Shown piece after piece: positions 9,251 through 19,073 of a stretch of 64,000 bases of DNA. Every line of letters starts with the position of its first letter. The stretch's first letter is position 1. The notes below the pieces were generated by a model that did no database searches, was not told where the DNA came from, and saw only the letters and a list, made by a program, of their open reading frames with translations. A program made the translations under genes and the position numbers. Source of the stretch: Tissierellales bacterium (GTDB lineage Bacteria; Bacillota; Clostridia; Tissierellales; Tissierellaceae); contig JASLAT010000030.1 of NCBI GenBank assembly GCA_030146915.1, positions 1 through 64,000 on the forward strand. Direction: 5' to 3'.

Positions 9251-9918
9251 TAGGAAAGTTCCTCTAACTTATCTATATTTTTTATAAGTATTTTATCCCT
9301 ACTAACTTCTATTAAACCATCATCTTCCATACTCATCAATTCTCTTGATAAAGAAGGCCTCGTACTTCCAATAAAGTCGGCCATTTCTTGCCTGTTTAAA
9401 CTTAGCTCTAAGCTATAAGAGTCTTCTATTTCCATAAATAAATAATTAATAATTTTTTGTCTCAAACTATAACTAGAGGTTATTAGGAGCTTTTGATTTA
9501 AATAAAAAGCCTTTTTAGCTAAAATTTCTAACATATTGGCCAATAATTTTGCTGATAAACTTGTATCTTCTTTATAAATATGTTTGAAAAAATCTTTAGA
9601 TAAAGATAATAACTCTGTATCTTCTGTTAACCTAGCTTGATAATCATATGATTTATTCTCTAAATAAAGATATACTTCAGCAAAAATGCTTCCTGGCTTA
9701 TAAAAGATATTTACAAGTTGTCTTTTACCATTAATGTCAACCTTCTCTAAGATCACCCTTCCCTTAATTAATATATATAGTTCTTCTGGAGAGTCACCTT
9801 GATAAAATATATGCTGCCCTTTATTATAGCTTCTTATTTTAACATCCTCCCTAGACAAAAGTGAGTCTAGTTCTTTTTTACTTAACCCTTTAAATAATAT
9901 ACTTTCCCTATAGCTCAA
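9250..9918 (-). CDS. Crp/Fnr family transcriptional regulator, probable HcpR
   Basis: An N-terminal cyclic-nucleotide-binding-type beta barrel (about 20-110, with GQHIFYQGDSPEELYILIKG), a dimerisation helix, and a C-terminal winged HTH (NRQEMADFIGSTRPSLSREL) give the standard Crp/Fnr order and length. There is no N-terminal Fnr-type Cys cluster. It lies directly upstream of hcp, which suggests control of hcp in response to NO or nitrite, as for HcpR proteins. The frame extends to GTG 9927, but that codon is only 1 base from AAAGGAG. TTG 9918 has a better 10-base spacing, so the start is uncertain. Confidence 0.82.
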   Translation of the reverse strand: MSYRESILFKGLSKKELDSLLSREDVKIRSYNKGQHIFYQGDSPEELYILIKGRVILEKVDINGKRQLVNIFYKPGSIFAEVYLYLENKSYDYQARLTEDTELLSLSKDFFKHIYKEDTSLSAKLLANMLEILAKKAFYLNQKLLITSSYSLRQKIINYLFMEIEDSYSLELSLNRQEMADFIGSTRPSLSRELMSMEDDGLIEVSRDKILIKNIDKLEELS

Positions 9919-9953
9919 CTTAAGCACTCTCCTTTAGTCACCACTATATCAGA

Positions 9954-9982
9954 AAACACCAAGAAATATTTTCTTGGTGTTT
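9954..9982 (-). terminator. Terminator of mreB
   Basis: AAACACCAAGAAA (9954-9966) pairs with TTTCTTGGTGTTT (9970-9982). It lies immediately after the mreB stop and continues into T-rich sequence on the minus strand. Confidence 0.8.
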
Positions 9983-9985
9983 CTT

Positions 9986-11014
9986 TTATTTATATTTACT
10001 TGCCATATCTCTTCTTGCCATATCTCCTTCTAGGAAATTAATCCATTCAAGTGATTTTCCTGTACCTTTAGCTACACATGAAATTGGATCTTCTGCTACC
10101 TTAGTAGAGATATAAGTATTTTCTTCAATCAAAGTATCCAGTCCATATAATAAGGAACCTCCCCCAGTTAGTAAGATACCTTTTTCCGATATATCTGATG
10201 CTAATTCTGGTGGTGTTTGTTCTAGAACATATTTTATAGAGGCTATAATTTCTGAAACTGGCTCCTCTAAAGCTTCTAGCATTTCTGTACTACTTACTGA
10301 TATAGTTATTGGTAATCCTGTTAGAAGATTTCTTCCTTTTATATCCTCAAATATTTCCTCTTCTCTTTTATAAGCAGAACCTACAGTTAACTTTAATTTC
10401 TCAGCAGATCTTTCACCTATCATCATATTATATTTTTTCTTAATATATTTTATAATGTAATCATCAAAGTCATCTCCTGCAGTCTTTATAGATTGACTTA
10501 CTACTATACCACCTAATGAAATAACAGCAACATCTGTCGTACCTCCACCTATGTCCACTATCATTATTCCATCTGGCTCTGTTATGTCTATTCCAGCACC
10601 AATAGCCGCTGCTATAGGCTCTTCTATCAAGAAAGCACTCTTAGCACCTGAATCATATGTAGCGTCTAATACTGCTTTTTTCTCAACTTCCGTTACACCA
10701 CTTGGAACACATACTATAACTCTTGGTTTTATAAATCCACTTCCACCTGATTTTTTTATAAAATACTTTAACATTCTTCTAGTTATTTCAAAGTCTGAAA
10801 TTACTCCATCCTTCATAGGCCTAGTTGCTACTATATTGCCCGGTGTTCTACCAAGCATATCTCTTGCCTCTGTACCTACAGCTAAAAATTCATCCTTAAC
10901 TGTATCAACTGCTACTACTGATGGCTCTTGTAAAACAACTCCCTTATTTTTCACATACACTAAAACACTGGCAGTACCTAAGTCTATACCAATATCAGTT
11001 CTAAAGTTAAACAT
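9986..11014 (-). CDS. mreB: Rod shape-determining actin-like protein MreB/Mbl
   Basis: This 342-residue actin-fold ATPase forms membrane-associated filaments that guide side-wall peptidoglycan synthesis. Visible signatures are phosphate-1 (GIDLGTASVLVY, residues 9-20), IVDIGGGTTDVAVIS (phosphate-2) and LTGGGSLLYGLD (adenosine motif). It stands alone, not with mreC/mreD, so it resembles the Mbl/MreBH paralogues found as single genes in Gram-positives. The exact paralogue cannot be decided. The ATG follows GAGGTG. A separate upstream transcription unit (11103-11196) points to possible leader control. Confidence 0.93.
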   Translation of the reverse strand: MFNFRTDIGIDLGTASVLVYVKNKGVVLQEPSVVAVDTVKDEFLAVGTEARDMLGRTPGNIVATRPMKDGVISDFEITRRMLKYFIKKSGGSGFIKPRVIVCVPSGVTEVEKKAVLDATYDSGAKSAFLIEEPIAAAIGAGIDITEPDGIMIVDIGGGTTDVAVISLGGIVVSQSIKTAGDDFDDYIIKYIKKKYNMMIGERSAEKLKLTVGSAYKREEEIFEDIKGRNLLTGLPITISVSSTEMLEALEEPVSEIIASIKYVLEQTPPELASDISEKGILLTGGGSLLYGLDTLIEENTYISTKVAEDPISCVAKGTGKSLEWINFLEGDMARRDMASKYK

Positions 11015-11062
11015 TTAAACACCTCTATCAAAGTTAATATATTTTTCGTTATTTACTTCTAT

Positions 11063-11068
11063 AGTATA
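11063..11068 (-). promoter_or_regulatory. mreB: Possible -10 of mreB
   Basis: TATACT on the minus strand is preceded by TGG, making an extended -10. It lies about 50 bases before the mreB ATG. The -35 is weak. Confidence 0.4.
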
Positions 11069-11102
11069 CCATATTTAAGAGGTAATTTTAATTTTAAACA
11101 GA

Positions 11103-11196
11103 AAAAAACATCCTTTCCGAAGAAAAGATGTTTTTTCATTTATAGATTAAAATCTTAAGGATAGGCTTCTTAATTGTGTACTTATTAGTACCTCTG
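11103..11196 (-). ncRNA. Predicted small RNA or attenuator leader upstream of mreB
   Basis: Transcription from the promoter at 11203-11230 should start near 11196 and end at a terminator at 11103-11136, giving about 94 nt. On the minus strand the terminator is a 16-bp stem closed by a C(UUCG)G tetraloop with one G-U pair, ending in six U. Two smaller hairpins precede it: GUACU-AAUA-AGUAC, and UUAAG closing a 9-base loop with CUUAA. No convincing ORF with a ribosome site is inside. I do not recognise an RNA family. Confidence 0.5.
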
Positions 11197-11202
11197 TATA
11201 TA

Positions 11203-11230
11203 ATTATACCACTTTTTTTTAATATGTAAA
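11203..11230 (-). promoter_or_regulatory. SigA-type promoter of the small RNA/leader
   Basis: On the minus strand, -35 TTTACA (11225-11230) and -10 TATAAT (11203-11208) are separated by 16 bases. This is one of the best promoter matches in the window, and it faces mreB. Confidence 0.65.
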
Positions 11231-11309
11231 GTAGTTAATTTCTTTTTTAACAACTTTTATCTAGCCTTTTATCTTTTTTAATATATAATGAGTCCTAGGA
11301 GGTTTTTAA

Positions 11310-11663
11310 ATGAAATTATTATTATTATATTTTATAGCTTTATTCACCAGTATAGCTTTATCAAGGAAAGTTAAATCTGGATTTTTAAATTTTTTATCAA
11401 GAACTATATATAGACTTATGTCACTTGGATTTTTTATCTTTATATCATCTAAAATAAGTCTTAAGATTTCTTTCTTCCTTATAAATTTACTTATTTCAAC
11501 TAGCAATAAATACTATAGTTTAATGTCAACATTCATGTATCTTGGCCTTCTTTCCTTTGGACTAATTCTATCTTTTATGGCCACTATAAAAATAGAATAT
11601 CTTTTAATTGATGGAGAAAATAAAAATGTTTTCAATGATTTAATTAAATATAGAAAAAAATAA
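11310..11663 (+). CDS. Small membrane protein of unknown function
   Basis: This 117-residue protein has three to four hydrophobic segments (about 1-17, 32-48, 53-65 and 75-95), separated by short basic stretches, and a charged C-terminal tail. AGGAGG at 11297-11302 sits 7 bases before the ATG, and a perfect terminator overlaps the stop, so it is very likely a real gene. A TATAAT at 11284-11289 may be its -10, although the leader would then be almost absent. No family is recognised. It is the only plus-strand gene between mreB and the next lipoprotein. Confidence 0.72.
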   Translation: MKLLLLYFIALFTSIALSRKVKSGFLNFLSRTIYRLMSLGFFIFISSKISLKISFFLINLLISTSNKYYSLMSTFMYLGLLSFGLILSFMATIKIEYLLIDGENKNVFNDLIKYRKK

Positions 11664-11680
11664 AGCTGATATCAGCTTTA
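11661..11680. terminator. Bidirectional terminator
   Basis: TAAAGCTGATATCAGCTTTA is a perfect 20-bp palindrome followed by seven T on the plus strand. It contains the stop codons of both converging genes. Confidence 0.85.
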
Positions 11681-12700
11681 TTTTTTTAAATCTATATAAT
11701 ATCTATCTCCAGTATCAGCATGACCCATTATAAGATAAAAATTCTTACTATCTTCTGGTAACTCATACACAAAGATACCATTTTCTTTTATGGCTGGAGC
11801 TAACTTTTTATATTCTAAAGAATTATCCAAATTCATATCTAAATTATCATAAACGGAAAATTCCCTATCTTCATCATCTAGTAAAATAAATCCATCTGAA
11901 GATAAAGATAGATCCTCCTTAGTTATATTAGTTATATCTAAGTTTAAAACTCCAAACTTTGTGCCTTCCTTAGCTTTAACTTTTTCATCAAAATAACCTG
12001 GTAATTCCTCTGTGAAATCTAAAGAATTAACCTTAACCCTTATAGTCGCTAAATCAAATTCCTCTTCTATATCTAGTTCTATATCTTCACCTTCTTGACC
12101 TTCAATTTCTTCCTGGGTTTCTTCAAAAAGTGTTACATAATTAGATAGAGCCACATCCTGTAATCTAGGACTAACTTCACTTATATACCAATTTCCATCC
12201 TCTTTTTTTAGTGGTATATCTATCTTTCTTTCTACAAACCTATCTTCATTCTCTTCAATTTCCTTATTTAAGATACTAACTAGCATCTCTTCCATTCTTT
12301 CATCACTTAAATCAGCATCTGAAAATGCATAAACTAAGGCTTCTTCCATATATTCTTGCATAACCTTAGCCATCAATGGACTCCCATCTACATATTTAAA
12401 TTTAACCTGAACAGTTGCTTTATCCTTATCAGTCTTTGAGTCTAATATTTCATACTCTATTTTTTTAGCATTTTCTTCTAGATACTCCATAAAAGATTCT
12501 GCCATCTCTTCATCGTCATCTTCTTTAATATCTTTTTCTTTATCCTCATCTTCAGATACAAATTCAGCCATCTTCTCAAAGTCAAATTCTTTCATTGCTT
12601 CAACATATGATTTAACTGTAGCTTCTGGCTTTGTACCACATGATATAAGTACCAAGGCTGAAATTATTATTAATAATAGAAAACTTCTTTTTTTAAACAT
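11678..12700 (-). CDS. Lipoprotein with N-terminal DUF4878-like and C-terminal DUF4352-like domains
   Basis: The 340-residue precursor has a lipoprotein signal ending in the lipobox LISC (Cys21). Residues 25-185 resemble the NTF2-like stress or transport-associated domain (DUF4878-like: KSYVEAMKEFDFEKMAEFV at the start, WYISEVSP at the end). An acidic linker (about 195-213) leads to an immunoglobulin-like DUF4352-type domain (about 215-340). It is rich in Glu and Asp throughout. It should be anchored on the outer face of the membrane; the substrate or role is unknown. It is a single gene, converging with the small membrane protein. Confidence 0.75.
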   Translation of the reverse strand: MFKKRSFLLLIIISALVLISCGTKPEATVKSYVEAMKEFDFEKMAEFVSEDEDKEKDIKEDDDEEMAESFMEYLEENAKKIEYEILDSKTDKDKATVQVKFKYVDGSPLMAKVMQEYMEEALVYAFSDADLSDERMEEMLVSILNKEIEENEDRFVERKIDIPLKKEDGNWYISEVSPRLQDVALSNYVTLFEETQEEIEGQEGEDIELDIEEEFDLATIRVKVNSLDFTEELPGYFDEKVKAKEGTKFGVLNLDITNITKEDLSLSSDGFILLDDEDREFSVYDNLDMNLDNSLEYKKLAPAIKENGIFVYELPEDSKNFYLIMGHADTGDRYYIDLKK

Positions 12701-12828
12701 AAAATCCCCCTTTAATACTAGTATAGTAATAATTTAGGAAGTATTATGTATATATATGCTCCATAAATTTGTTTACTTTATTTTTTTACTGTGTTACTAT
12801 TTAATTAATAACAAATAGGAGGATTTTT

Positions 12829-13170
12829 ATGAAAAACAAACTCGCCGTATTTAACTTAGATGAACTGGTTTATGAAGCATTTATGAGTCATGTCTTTGAT
12901 AGCTTCGAATTTTTAAATTTTCCCACTGAAAGTTTTGAAGAAATTTTAACCGAATCTCTTACCTTTACATATTTTGATCAAGATATTAATATAACTGAGA
13001 TATGGGATGATAATATTTTTAGATTTGAATTTTCCCCTTATGCACATCTAACCTTAGAGTATAAGGATGAAGATGGCTTTATTTTTGAAGAAGTAAAAGA
13101 CGATTTAGATCTTATTTTCTTAATGGAATATAGGGATGGAGAAGTTTTACTTAGAGGAATAAAACTATAA
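12829..13170 (+). CDS. Small acidic protein of unknown function
   Basis: The 113-residue cytoplasmic protein is rich in Phe, Glu and Asp, with no signal peptide or membrane segment. TAGGAGG sits 7 bases before the ATG and a bidirectional terminator follows, so expression is likely. I recognise no family. It is transcribed toward murA and is not obviously linked to its neighbours. Confidence 0.68.
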   Translation: MKNKLAVFNLDELVYEAFMSHVFDSFEFLNFPTESFEEILTESLTFTYFDQDINITEIWDDNIFRFEFSPYAHLTLEYKDEDGFIFEEVKDDLDLIFLMEYRDGEVLLRGIKL

Positions 13171-13177
13171 AATAAAA

Positions 13178-13198
13178 ACGGGCCTGATTATGGCCCGT
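13178..13198. terminator. Terminator of murA, shared by the converging small gene
   Basis: ACGGGCC (13178-13184) pairs with GGCCCGT (13192-13198) around a 7-base loop. The minus strand continues with TTTTTATTTTAT, so it mainly serves murA. Confidence 0.85.
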
Positions 13199-13223
13199 CT
13201 ATATTTTTAAGAATGTATACTAT

Positions 13224-14480
13224 TTATTTTTCTACTCTTTTTATTTTAGCACCTAAGTTTTTAAACTTACTCTCTATATCTTCATAACCTCTATCTATAT
13301 GATAGATATCTCTTACTTCTGTAACACCTTCAGATACAAGTCCTGCTAAGACTAAGGCAGCTCCTGCTCTTAAATCTGTAGCTTTTACTGGTGCTGAACT
13401 TAAATCATCTACACCCTCTATAATAGCAGATCTTCCATCTATTTTTATATCCGCACCCATTCTTTTAAGTTCATCTACATGCATAAATCTATTTTCAAAA
13501 ACAGTTTCTATACAAACAGAAGTTCCTTCTGCAACACTCATTAGAGCCATAAATTGAGACTGCATATCTGTAGGGAATCCTGGATAAGGCATAGTTTTTA
13601 CGTCAATAGCCTTAGGTCTTTTTTCACCAATTACCCTAACTTTATCATCATTAATTATTATTTTAGCCCCTGCCTCTTCTAATTTAGCTATGACAGGCTT
13701 TATATGATTAGTTATTACATTTTCTACTAAAACATCTCCCTGAGTAATAGCTGCAGCCACCATAAAAGTACCAGCTTCTATTCTATCTGGTATTATTCTA
13801 TGCTCTCCTCCACCTAGTTTTTCTACTCCTCTTATCCTAATAGTGGAAGTTCCAGCACCTCTTATATCAGCTCCTAACTTATTTAAAAAGTTAGAAAGGT
13901 CTACTATCTCTGGTTCCATAGCTGCATTATCCAAAGTAGTTTCGCCTTCTGCTAAAACAGCTGCCATCATAATGTTTTCTGTTGCTCCTACTGAAGGGAA
14001 GTCTAGATATATTCTATCTCCTACTAGTTTTTCCGCATAAGCAGAGATATTACCATGATCTGAATCTATTTCAGCTCCTAGAGCCTTGAAACCTTTTAAA
14101 TGTAGATCTATAGGCCTTGTACCTATTGCACATCCACCTGGTAAGGAGTTTTTTGTTTTTCCAAGCCTTGCTAGTAATGGTCCCATCACTAAGAAAGAAG
14201 CTCTCATTCTACTCATAAGCTCATACTGTGTAACATAGTTATTAACATCTGCTGAGTTAATCTTTATAGTATTTTTCCCAAGTTTTTCAACTTTAGCTCC
14301 TAAAGATTCTAAAACCTGGCACATGACTTTTACATCTTCTAATTCTGGTACATCTTCTAAAATTATATCTTCCGTTCCTAATAAAGAAGCGGCTAATATT
14401 GGTAGAGCTGAGTTTTTAGCTCCTGATATTCTAACATTTCCTCTTAATGGTGGGCTTTTTTCAACCATTAGTTTATCCAA
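13224..14480 (-). CDS. murA: UDP-N-acetylglucosamine 1-carboxyvinyltransferase
   Basis: MurA transfers enolpyruvate from phosphoenolpyruvate to UDP-GlcNAc, the first committed step of peptidoglycan synthesis. It has 418 residues, the normal length. KNSALPILAASLL is at 22-34. The fosfomycin-target Cys is Cys117 in PGGCAIGTRPIDLH. The probable TTG start has AGGAGG with 8-base spacing. It lies downstream of the atp operon and lipoprotein genes, as murAA does in many Firmicutes, but has its own terminator. Confidence 0.96.
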   Translation of the reverse strand: MDKLMVEKSPPLRGNVRISGAKNSALPILAASLLGTEDIILEDVPELEDVKVMCQVLESLGAKVEKLGKNTIKINSADVNNYVTQYELMSRMRASFLVMGPLLARLGKTKNSLPGGCAIGTRPIDLHLKGFKALGAEIDSDHGNISAYAEKLVGDRIYLDFPSVGATENIMMAAVLAEGETTLDNAAMEPEIVDLSNFLNKLGADIRGAGTSTIRIRGVEKLGGGEHRIIPDRIEAGTFMVAAAITQGDVLVENVITNHIKPVIAKLEEAGAKIIINDDKVRVIGEKRPKAIDVKTMPYPGFPTDMQSQFMALMSVAEGTSVCIETVFENRFMHVDELKRMGADIKIDGRSAIIEGVDDLSSAPVKATDLRAGAALVLAGLVSEGVTEVRDIYHIDRGYEDIESKFKNLGAKIKRVEK

Positions 14481-14689
14481 ACAAATCTCCTCCTAATATA
14501 ATAAATCTTAAGTCATTCCAAGTTGTATATAATATTCTCTTAATTTCTTTTTTATTTCTTATAATTTCAGTAATTTTTATATATTTTAATTATAAGTTAA
14601 TTTTCTAATTTGACTAGTTTTAAATTTAATTTCATAATTTAAACACATCAGTTTAATTCTATTACTTTTTAACCCTAGTGTCAAGTAGT

Positions 14690-15886
14690 CTAAACTTGGT
14701 CATTATCAATAAGTTTAAACTTTAAAGTTCCTACAAAATGACCTGGTTTTCCACCAGCTATTACAGGAAATTGACCATTTATAAAGCCATATCCATCCTT
14801 GGAAACCATATCATAAAATCCTATACCCGATTTTTCATTAATCTTAGGCCAAACTGCAAAGTTTTCCCAAGTTTTTCCTTCATCCTTACTTATAAACATA
14901 GAGCCATCCCAAGTATGACTTGGTTGAGAATAAGAAAGAAGTCCTGCATATATAACTCCTTTATCGTATAAAAGATCATATATTGACCCATTAAAAGGCT
15001 TCTGTGTATCAAGAGAAAAGTTAACTTTTTTACTTTTCTTATCATATCTAATAATACCAGATTTAGGATGGTTATCTAAACCAAAAAGAATATGATCATC
15101 AAACTGTAAAATTGAAGTAGGATTATAATCATAAACAATTCTATGCCAAGTATCTCCTCTATCTGTAGACCTAATAATTTCTTTATATTTATCTCCAATA
15201 GACTGATAAATTATATTTTTATCATTCTTATCTATTTGTATAACATGATTATGATGCATAGTTTTTGGCTTAGGATTATAAACTATCTCCCAAGTCCTCC
15301 CGTGATCTTTAGATCTATAGATCCTTCTTGCATTATCTGGTAATTCTTTATATCCATATTCTGATACAAATATGTACCCATCCTTATCACTAGTAAAGTT
15401 CCATGGAATTGCAGCTCCCGATTTAATATCTAAAGTCTTTTTAAAGCTAGCTCCCTTATCAAAAGATACAAATATTTCACATTCAGCATCCTTTAACCAT
15501 CTACCCTTACTTACTGAAACTAAAACAACTCCCTTAGGAGTAACATGTATAGCTTCTATTGGCTTTTTAAAAGAATTAACTCTTTCCCATGTTTCACCTA
15601 AGTCAGAACTTCTATAAACCACCTTTGCATATCCATCCTTACTATTTCCACCAATAGCCCAAAGATAATTTCCACTAGCCTCTACAACCCTAAAGCCCGG
15701 TTGTAAAAACTCAAAATCACTCTTAAAGATTGGCTTTTTATCAGCTTCTGCTAATTTATAATAATTCTTTATATCTTCCTTATCTGTTTTAACTCTATTA
15801 ATTCCATCAAACTCCTCTGCCCAAGCATAACTAGTCAGTAAAAGTAGAGCTATAATAAGAAGTAAAGATCTTTTTATCTTATTCAT
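14690..15886 (-). CDS. Exported Asp-box (BNR) repeat beta-propeller protein
   Basis: A Sec signal peptide (hydrophobic core at about 8-20, cleavage near AWA-EE) precedes five Asp-box motifs of the S-x-D-x-G-x-T-W type: SSDLGETW, SFDKGASF, SKDHGRTW, STDRGDTW and SKDEGKTW. They are spaced along a 6- or 7-bladed propeller like sialidases. The catalytic residues of sialidases are not evident, so a binding role is more likely. ATG 15886 has GGAGGG 9 bases upstream and overlaps the preceding lipoprotein stop by 8 bases; an earlier ATG at 15907 lacks a good site. No terminator is visible after it. Confidence 0.8.
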   Translation of the reverse strand: MNKIKRSLLLIIALLLLTSYAWAEEFDGINRVKTDKEDIKNYYKLAEADKKPIFKSDFEFLQPGFRVVEASGNYLWAIGGNSKDGYAKVVYRSSDLGETWERVNSFKKPIEAIHVTPKGVVLVSVSKGRWLKDAECEIFVSFDKGASFKKTLDIKSGAAIPWNFTSDKDGYIFVSEYGYKELPDNARRIYRSKDHGRTWEIVYNPKPKTMHHNHVIQIDKNDKNIIYQSIGDKYKEIIRSTDRGDTWHRIVYDYNPTSILQFDDHILFGLDNHPKSGIIRYDKKSKKVNFSLDTQKPFNGSIYDLLYDKGVIYAGLLSYSQPSHTWDGSMFISKDEGKTWENFAVWPKINEKSGIGFYDMVSKDGYGFINGQFPVIAGGKPGHFVGTLKFKLIDNDQV

Positions 15887-17012
15887 TTTCTCTTCCCTCC
15901 CAAACATCTGGTCCTAATTTTATCCTATAGAATCTATCTGGATTTTTACCATCTAGGTCCCTTACCTTTAAATAATATGCATCTCTAAATTTATAAGCTT
16001 CTATATCAACCTTATTTAAATCTTCATCTAAATTTTTAAGACTTATATTATGTCTCTCTCCGTCAATAGTGCTAATTTCACGTATATGACCACTATCAAC
16101 AACATAGCTTATTCTTCCATTTTTTACTGTTACAGTTGATATGGCATTTGAAATATCTAAAGGGTCAGTAAGCTCTTCTAACCAAGTATGATATAGATAA
16201 AGCTCTCTTTTATCTCCATTTCTAGCTTCTAAAACTATAAGCTCGTCTTCAAAGCCTACAATCTCTATATCTGCATCTATATCATATTCAAAAGTGTCTT
16301 CAAAACCAGTAATCATAAGATTTCTAAACTTACCATCTATTTTTTCCTGTGATAAGGTATTTGATATACTAAAAGGAAAATTTAAATTTTTACCATAATA
16401 AGACATACCTATCATATTAGATTCTTCAGTAAAATATTCTTCCTCATACTCGTCCCAACCTGTATAAATATATCTAATACTATCATCTTCTTCTACAAGG
16501 TAATTTGCATGCCTTTCACTAGCAGATAAAAGTTGAGTAATATTTTTATTATTTAAATCCATATGCTTACTAAATCTTAAATTATCCCAATCTAATCTCA
16601 TCAAAGTTTGTTTACCATCTTTTTTAATATAATATTGACCCGATTGATCATAATCATAATTAAAAGATGTATCTATGTACTCATGAGGTTTCTCTATATC
16701 TGATTCAACAGAATCTTCGCTAAAACTAAGTTTAAAAGGCTCTACTATATTTCCATGACCCAAACCATAAAAAATGTCATTTTTAAAATCACATATCTTA
16801 AGGTCACTATGCTTTAAAGCTTCTAAATTAGCACTATATTTTTCTATATCCTTAGCCTCTGGTAGAATTTCTCCTTCAAGTTCTTTATAATTAAATTTTT
16901 CTGTTTTTTCTTCTTCAACACTTTCTACTTGATCAATCTTTGGTGTAGTATCTTCTTGACAAGCAGTTAAAAGTAAGGCTAAAAAAATAGCAACTATGTA
17001 TCTTTTTTTCAT
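15879..17012 (-). CDS. Lipoprotein of unknown function
   Basis: The 377-residue precursor has a lipobox LTAC (Cys18). The mature part is rich in Tyr, Asp and Glu, with repeated beta-strand-like segments (for example IRYIYTGWDEYEEEYF and KRELYLYHTWLEELTDPLD), consistent with a beta-propeller-like fold, though no family is clear. It overlaps the following Asp-box protein and is preceded 13 bases upstream by a tiny lipoprotein, so the three form one operon of surface proteins. Confidence 0.7.
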   Translation of the reverse strand: MKKRYIVAIFLALLLTACQEDTTPKIDQVESVEEEKTEKFNYKELEGEILPEAKDIEKYSANLEALKHSDLKICDFKNDIFYGLGHGNIVEPFKLSFSEDSVESDIEKPHEYIDTSFNYDYDQSGQYYIKKDGKQTLMRLDWDNLRFSKHMDLNNKNITQLLSASERHANYLVEEDDSIRYIYTGWDEYEEEYFTEESNMIGMSYYGKNLNFPFSISNTLSQEKIDGKFRNLMITGFEDTFEYDIDADIEIVGFEDELIVLEARNGDKRELYLYHTWLEELTDPLDISNAISTVTVKNGRISYVVDSGHIREISTIDGERHNISLKNLDEDLNKVDIEAYKFRDAYYLKVRDLDGKNPDRFYRIKLGPDVWEGRENE

Positions 17013-17025
17013 CTTAACACCCCTT

Positions 17026-17166
17026 TTAGGCTTGAATATTTTCTTCTATCTCTTCGATTTCTTCCCTATTTTCTATCTCTTTATCTTCATGCCCGTTCTT
17101 TTCACAGGCCAATAAACTTAAAGCTATAAATAAGATTATTGTTAGTAATATAAAATTTTTCTTCAT
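17026..17166 (-). CDS. Very small lipoprotein (46 residues)
   Basis: ATG 17166 opens a 46-codon frame ending with TAA at 17026. It has a charged start (MKKN), a hydrophobic core and a lipobox LLAC with Cys21, leaving a mature peptide of about 26 mostly Glu-rich residues. GGGAGGG lies 6 bases before the ATG. It is the first gene of the three-gene lipoprotein operon and sits directly after the atp terminator. Its function is unknown; a membrane-tethered acidic peptide of this size could serve as an accessory subunit (inference). Confidence 0.65.
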   Translation of the reverse strand: MKKNFILLTIILFIALSLLACEKNGHEDKEIENREEIEEIEENIQA

Positions 17167-17222
17167 CTCATCCCTCCCAACACCTATATTTTACCATATT
17201 TTTAATCTTTTAAGCAGAAAAA

Positions 17223-17254
17223 AAGTATCTACTAAGAAAATCTAGTAGATACTT
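17223..17254 (-). terminator. Terminator of the atp operon
   Basis: AAGTATCTACTA (17223-17234) pairs with TAGTAGATACTT (17243-17254). The minus strand then runs into seven T. Confidence 0.92.
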
Positions 17255-17258
17255 ATAT

Positions 17259-17648
17259 TTATTTCTTTAAATCTAATCTATTTAAGGCTCTACTTAAGGC
17301 CATTTTAGCTCTTAGAACATCCAGTCCATCTGGTTTATTCTTAAGTCTATCTTCAGCTCTTTTTCTAGCCTCTTCAGCTCTGGCAAAGTCTATTTCCTCT
17401 GGCCACTCTGCTGCATCAGTTACAATTGTAACCTTATCATCTAAAACAGACATGTAACCATTAGTAACAGCTGCAATTCTCTCTTTACCATTTTTAAAAA
17501 CTCTAACTTTTCCTATTCTTAATGGAGTTGTTATAGGTGATCTTCCCTTCATTACTGCTAGGTCACCTTCCATACCTCTTACAATAACCATGTCCACCTC
17601 TTCAGAAAAGAAGAGTCTATTTGGAGTTACTACTTCCAAGTGAAGCAT
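17259..17648 (-). CDS. atpC: F1F0 ATP synthase epsilon subunit
   Basis: The 129-residue subunit has an N-terminal beta-sandwich (LHLEVVTPNRLFFSEEVDMV) and a C-terminal helical hairpin (about 85-129). It is part of the central stalk and inhibits hydrolysis when its helices extend. It is the last gene of the atp operon, 3 bases after atpD. Confidence 0.96.
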   Translation of the reverse strand: MLHLEVVTPNRLFFSEEVDMVIVRGMEGDLAVMKGRSPITTPLRIGKVRVFKNGKERIAAVTNGYMSVLDDKVTIVTDAAEWPEEIDFARAEEARKRAEDRLKNKPDGLDVLRAKMALSRALNRLDLKK

Positions 17649-17651
17649 AGT

Positions 17652-19067
<1,416 letters not shown>

Positions 19068-19073
19068 CTACTC

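Noticed and set aside
10551..11018. Plus-strand open frame antisense to mreB
   Set aside because: It lies wholly on the opposite strand of a strongly conserved gene and has no ribosome site or family resemblance.
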